A DNA stretch of 64,000 bases from contig NZ_JAUXUP010000042.1 in the NCBI RefSeq assembly GCF_030680935.1, positions 1-64,000 of the forward strand, read 5' to 3'. Both the position numbers and the translations under genes were made by a program. The notes beneath the pieces were generated by a model, which was not told where the DNA came from, did not search any database, and saw only the letters and a program-made list of their open reading frames with translations. Positions 60,821-64,000 of the stretch are shown piece by piece (the stretch's first letter is position 1; each line of letters opens with the position of its first letter). This DNA comes from Polaromonas sp. (GTDB taxonomy: Bacteria > Pseudomonadota > Gammaproteobacteria > Burkholderiales > Burkholderiaceae_C).

Positions 60821-62482
60821 TTATTTGAGCGCTTTGAACCGCATGCGCTTCGGCTTGGCGCCCTCTTCACCCAGACGTTTCTTCTTGTCAGCCTCGTATT
60901 CCTGGTAGTTGCCATCAAAGAAGGTCCACTGGCTGTCGCCCTCTGCGGCAAGAATATGGGTGGCAATCCGGTCCAGGAACCAGCGGTCATGGCTGATCAC
61001 CATGATGGAACCCGCAAACTCCAGCAGTGCATCTTCCAGCGAGCGCAGGGTTTCCACATCCAGGTCGTTGGACGGCTCATCGAGCATCAACACGTTGCCG
61101 CCGGCAATCAATGTTTTGGCCAGATGCAGGCGTCCGCGCTCGCCGCCCGACAAAGTACCGACGCGTTTTTGCTGGTCGGCGCCGTTGAAGTTGAAGCGAC
61201 CGGCATATGCGCGACTCGGCATGGTGAACTTGCCGACGGTGAGCATGTCGAGCCCGCCGGAGATGTCCTCCCAGACGGTCTTTTCGTTGGCCAGGTCATC
61301 ACGGTGCTGGTCCACAAAGGCCATGCGAGCGGTCTTGCCGATGACCACTTCACCGCTATCAGGCTGCTCCTTGCCGGCAATCAGTTTGAACAGCGTGGAC
61401 TTGCCGGCCCCGTTGGGACCAATGATGCCGACGATGGCGCCAGCCGGCACCTTGAAGCTCAGGTTGTCGATCAGCAGGCGGTCACCAAAAGACTTGCTGA
61501 CGTTCTTGAACTCGATGACTTCGTTGCCCAGGCGCTCGGCCACGGGGATGAAAATCTCCTGGGTTTCGTTGCGCTGCTGGTATTCGAAATCAGACAGCTC
61601 TTCAAAACGTGCCAGACGCGACTTGCTTTTGGCCTGACGCGCTTTGGGGTTCTGGCGTGACCATTCGAGCTCTTTCTTCAAGGCCTTGGCACGGGCTTCC
61701 TCGCCCTTTTGCTCCTGCGCCAGGCGTTCGCCCTTCTGGTCCAGCCAGCTGCTGTAGTTGCCTTTCCAGGGAATGCCGCGACCACGGTCCAGCTCCAGAA
61801 TCCACTCGGCCGCGTTGTCCAGGAAGTATCGGTCATGGGTGATGGCCACCACGGTGCCGGGGTAACGCTGCAAAAATTGCTCCAGCCAGTCCACCGATTC
61901 GGCGTCCAGGTGGTTGGTCGGCTCGTCAAGCAGCAGCATGTCCGGCTTGGACAACAGCAGGCTGCACAGCGCGACGCGGCGCTTTTCACCGCCGGACAAG
62001 ACGCCGATCACGGCGTCCCAGGGCGGCAGGCGCAGTGCGTCAGCGGCGATCTCCAGCTGGTGCTCGGAATCGGAGCCGGAGGTCGCAATGATGGCTTCGA
62101 GGCGCGCCTGCTCGGCGGCCAGCGCGTCGAAGTCCGCATCAGGCTCGGCATAGGCGGTGTACACCGCTTCGAGTTGCGCCTTGGCGGCAAACACCGCACC
62201 CATGCCGGCTTCGACACTTTCGCGCACGGTGTGCATGGGGTCGAGTTTGGGTTCCTGCGGCAGGTAGCCGATGTTCAGGTTCGGCATGGGAGTCGCTTCA
62301 CCCTCGATCTCGGTGTCCAGACCCGCCATGATCTTGAGCAGGGTGGACTTGCCCGAGCCGTTGGTGCCCAGCACGCCGATCTTGGCGCCGGGGAAAAAGC
62401 TGAGAGAAACGTCCTTGAGAATTTGACGCTTGGGCGGCACAATTTTGCCGACCTTGTTCATGGTAAATACGTACTGGGCCAT
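60821..62482 (-). CDS. ettA: ABC-F translation factor EttA
   Basis: A 553-residue protein of two fused ATP-binding domains. Walker A motifs are G-T-N-G-S-G-K-S-T near residue 39 and G-P-N-G-A-G-K-S-T near 355. ABC signatures are L-S-G-G-E-K-R-R-V-A near 162 and L-S-G-G-E-R-G-R-L near 446, with Walker B D-E-P-T-N-H-L-D and D-E-P-S-N-D-L-D. The start M-A-Q-Y-V-F-T-M-N-K-V-G-K and length match EttA (about 555), which gates translation elongation by ATP/ADP state at the ribosome E site. It ends beside repeat A. Confidence 0.93.
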   Translation of the reverse strand: MAQYVFTMNKVGKIVPPKRQILKDVSLSFFPGAKIGVLGTNGSGKSTLLKIMAGLDTEIEGEATPMPNLNIGYLPQEPKLDPMHTVRESVEAGMGAVFAAKAQLEAVYTAYAEPDADFDALAAEQARLEAIIATSGSDSEHQLEIAADALRLPPWDAVIGVLSGGEKRRVALCSLLLSKPDMLLLDEPTNHLDAESVDWLEQFLQRYPGTVVAITHDRYFLDNAAEWILELDRGRGIPWKGNYSSWLDQKGERLAQEQKGEEARAKALKKELEWSRQNPKARQAKSKSRLARFEELSDFEYQQRNETQEIFIPVAERLGNEVIEFKNVSKSFGDRLLIDNLSFKVPAGAIVGIIGPNGAGKSTLFKLIAGKEQPDSGEVVIGKTARMAFVDQHRDDLANEKTVWEDISGGLDMLTVGKFTMPSRAYAGRFNFNGADQQKRVGTLSGGERGRLHLAKTLIAGGNVLMLDEPSNDLDVETLRSLEDALLEFAGSIMVISHDRWFLDRIATHILAAEGDSQWTFFDGNYQEYEADKKKRLGEEGAKPKRMRFKALK

Positions 62483-62768
62483 CAGGGTTCAACTTCTAAA
62501 AAGGGGAAACAAAAAAGGGGAGGCGTGAGCGCAAGTCAGCCGTTGATTTTCGGCGATTTTTTGCGGGCATCCCTTGATTATCGTTCCGTGCGACAATACT
62601 CGGGTTGCTGGCTCCAGTTGCCTGCAACATTCGGGCACACCTCAGTGACAGTTTCGGCAACGATGCGCGGTGTTTTTAGCCCAACCCCCTGACCCCATCT
62701 GCCTTTGACTGGCGGGATGCCCACAAGCTCCCACAGGCCGATCCTGAGCACTCCTGCAGTGCAAAAAA

Positions 62769-64000
62769 ATGACTTTTGAAAATCTGAACCTGGCTCCGGC
62801 CATTCTTAAAGCCGTGCTTGAGCAAGGCTATGACACCCCCACTCCGATCCAGGCCCAGGCGATTCCTGCCGTCCTTGCCGGCGTCGACCTGCTGGGCGGC
62901 GCCCAGACCGGTACCGGCAAAACGGCAGCCTTCGTGCTGCCCATGCTGCAGCGCCTGTCCAGTGAGCCAGCCCTGAAAAACAAGCGCGGCGTCAACGCCG
63001 TGCGCTGCCTGATCATGACCCCGACGCGCGAACTCGCCGCCCAGGTGGAAGAAAGTGTGCGCGTTTACGGCAAGTATCTGGAGCTCAGCTCCATGGTCAT
63101 GTTCGGCGGCGTTGGCATGGGCGCGCAGGTTGACAAACTGCGCCGCGGCGTCGATATCCTGGTGGCTACCCCCGGTCGCCTGCTGGACCACGCCGGCCAG
63201 GGCACGCTGGACTTGAGCCAGGTGCAAATCCTGGTGCTCGACGAAGCCGACCGCATGCTGGACATGGGTTTTATCCATGACATCAAGAAGGTACTGGCCC
63301 TGGTGCCCAAACAAAAGCAGTCGCTGCTGTTTTCCGCCACCTTCAGCGACGAGATCCGCGAACTGGCCAACGGCCTGCTGAAGAACCCGCAAAGCATCCA
63401 GGTCACACCGCGCAACACAACCGTGCAGCGCATCACGCAGACCATTCACCCGGTCGGTCGCGGCAAGAAAAAAGCCCTGTTGACACACATCATCAACGAG
63501 CACAACTGGAGCCAGGTGCTGGTGTTCACACGCACCAAGTTCGGCGCCAACAATGTGGCCGAACACCTGACGAAAAACGGCATCCCTGCGATGGCCTTGC
63601 ACGGCAACAAGAGCCAGACCGCCCGCACCCAGGCGCTGGCCGATTTCAAGAGCGGCAGCATCCGCGCGCTGGTGGCTACCGACATTGCCGCCCGCGGCAT
63701 TGACATCGACGAGCTGCCACACGTTGTGAATTATGAAATCCCCAACGTCAGCGAAGACTATGTGCACCGCATTGGCCGCACCGGCCGTGCCGGCAACAGC
63801 GGCGAGGCTGTGAGCCTGGTCTGCCTGGACGAAGAAGGCTTCATGCAGGACATCGAGCGTTTCACCAAACAAAATATTGAGAAGGTGACAGTTCCCGGTT
63901 TTGAAGCCGAGCCTGGCGAAAAAGCCGAGCCGCTGGCCATGGGCCGCCAGACCATCTGGGGTGGCATCGGCAAGCCGCCAAGCCGCGACGTGATGCAGGC
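62769..64000 (+). CDS. rhlE: DEAD-box RNA helicase (RhlE-like), 3' end beyond the window
   Basis: The frame opens at the ATG at 62769 and stays open to the end of the window (over 410 residues). Helicase motifs are in order: Q-motif with P-T-P-I-Q near residue 23, A-Q-T-G-T-G-K-T near 45, P-T-R-E-L-A near 83, T-P-G-R-L near 135, D-E-A-D near 158, S-A-T near 192, [10 protein letters not shown] near 303 and H-R-I-G-R-T-G-R-A near 333. It belongs to the RhlE/DbpA group that remodels RNA. Its promoter should lie in the 287-base gap shared with ettA, where I saw no clear sigma-70 boxes. Confidence 0.92.
   Translation, partial: MTFENLNLAPAILKAVLEQGYDTPTPIQAQAIPAVLAGVDLLGGAQTGTGKTAAFVLPMLQRLSSEPALKNKRGVNAVRCLIMTPTRELAAQVEESVRVYGKYLELSSMVMFGGVGMGAQVDKLRRGVDILVATPGRLLDHAGQGTLDLSQVQILVLDEADRMLDMGFIHDIKKVLALVPKQKQSLLFSATFSDEIRELANGLLKNPQSIQVTPRNTTVQRITQTIHPVGRGKKKALLTHIINEHNWSQVLVFTRTKFGANNVAEHLTKNGIPAMALHGNKSQTARTQALADFKSGSIRALVATDIAARGIDIDELPHVVNYEIPNVSEDYVHRIGRTGRAGNSGEAVSLVCLDEEGFMQDIERFTKQNIEKVTVPGFEAEPGEKAEPLAMGRQTIWGGIGKPPSRDVMQ

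Noticed and set aside
62676-63872. Long minus-strand frame over the last kilobase
   Set aside because: The plus strand encodes an unmistakable DEAD-box helicase that simply lacks its stop within the window.

Overview
The window looks like a chromosomal segment of a betaproteobacterium of the order Burkholderiales, most likely Comamonadaceae (Polaromonas/Rhodoferax-like). The grounds are high GC, Bug-type solute receptors, VF530, YaeQ, DUF3703 and DUF1415 family proteins, and two families of short dispersed repeats that I associate with that group. This placement is inference; no rRNA or tRNA gene is present to confirm it.

Region 1 (1-20.5 kb) is mixed core and catabolic chromosome: the tail of a cytochrome c, a type II NADH dehydrogenase, an orphan ATP-synthase c subunit, an RluA-type pseudouridine synthase, an exported intradiol dioxygenase-like protein, a short-chain dehydrogenase, a universal stress protein, a glycine-zipper membrane protein, a core-MetE methionine synthase coupled to a cupin, YaeQ, a voltage-gated-type K+ channel, a catalase-like protein, an acyl-CoA ligase, a Bug receptor/amidase/hydratase operon, a polar amino acid ABC transporter with a good sigma-54 promoter, and an MFS exporter.

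Region 2 (20.5-33 kb) is a metal-resistance block. A MerR-family CadR-like regulator diverges from a small CDF-type exporter. A copper operon follows (TolC-type lipoprotein, multicopper oxidase, Spy-like protein, cupredoxin, DUF411, CusF). A CopRS-type two-component system comes next, then a second cupredoxin plus a protein with two CusF domains in tandem. An 18-bp dyad lies upstream of both the regulator and the second cupredoxin operon, so I predict it is the response-regulator box.

Region 3 (33-50.4 kb) is almost entirely on the minus strand. Its upstream half is a second copper set: Met-rich lipoprotein, CueO-like oxidase, DUF2933 protein, isoprenylcysteine-methyltransferase-like membrane protein, and a P1B ATPase with CPD instead of CPC. 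It runs directly into a beta-CASP RNase, an AMP/thymidine phosphorylase, a PRPP-synthetase-like protein and a 37-residue SHOCT protein, joined by four-base overlaps, and then phosphoketolase and acetate kinase. I propose that this second half converts RNA or nucleotides to acetyl phosphate and ATP, which is the most interesting hypothesis in the window. Downstream are small membrane proteins, a truncated DUF302 gene and an MFS transporter.

Region 4 (50.6-57.3 kb) is a complete CusCBA-type heavy-metal RND pump whose adaptor carries a CusF-like C-terminal domain. Region 5 (57.5-64 kb) returns to core genes: a CaCA antiporter, a TAXI-type binding protein, a remnant of a glyoxalase-fold gene, a DUF1415 protein, EttA, and the start of an RhlE-type DEAD-box helicase that runs off the end. 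No transposase, integrase, CRISPR array, tRNA or rRNA was seen.
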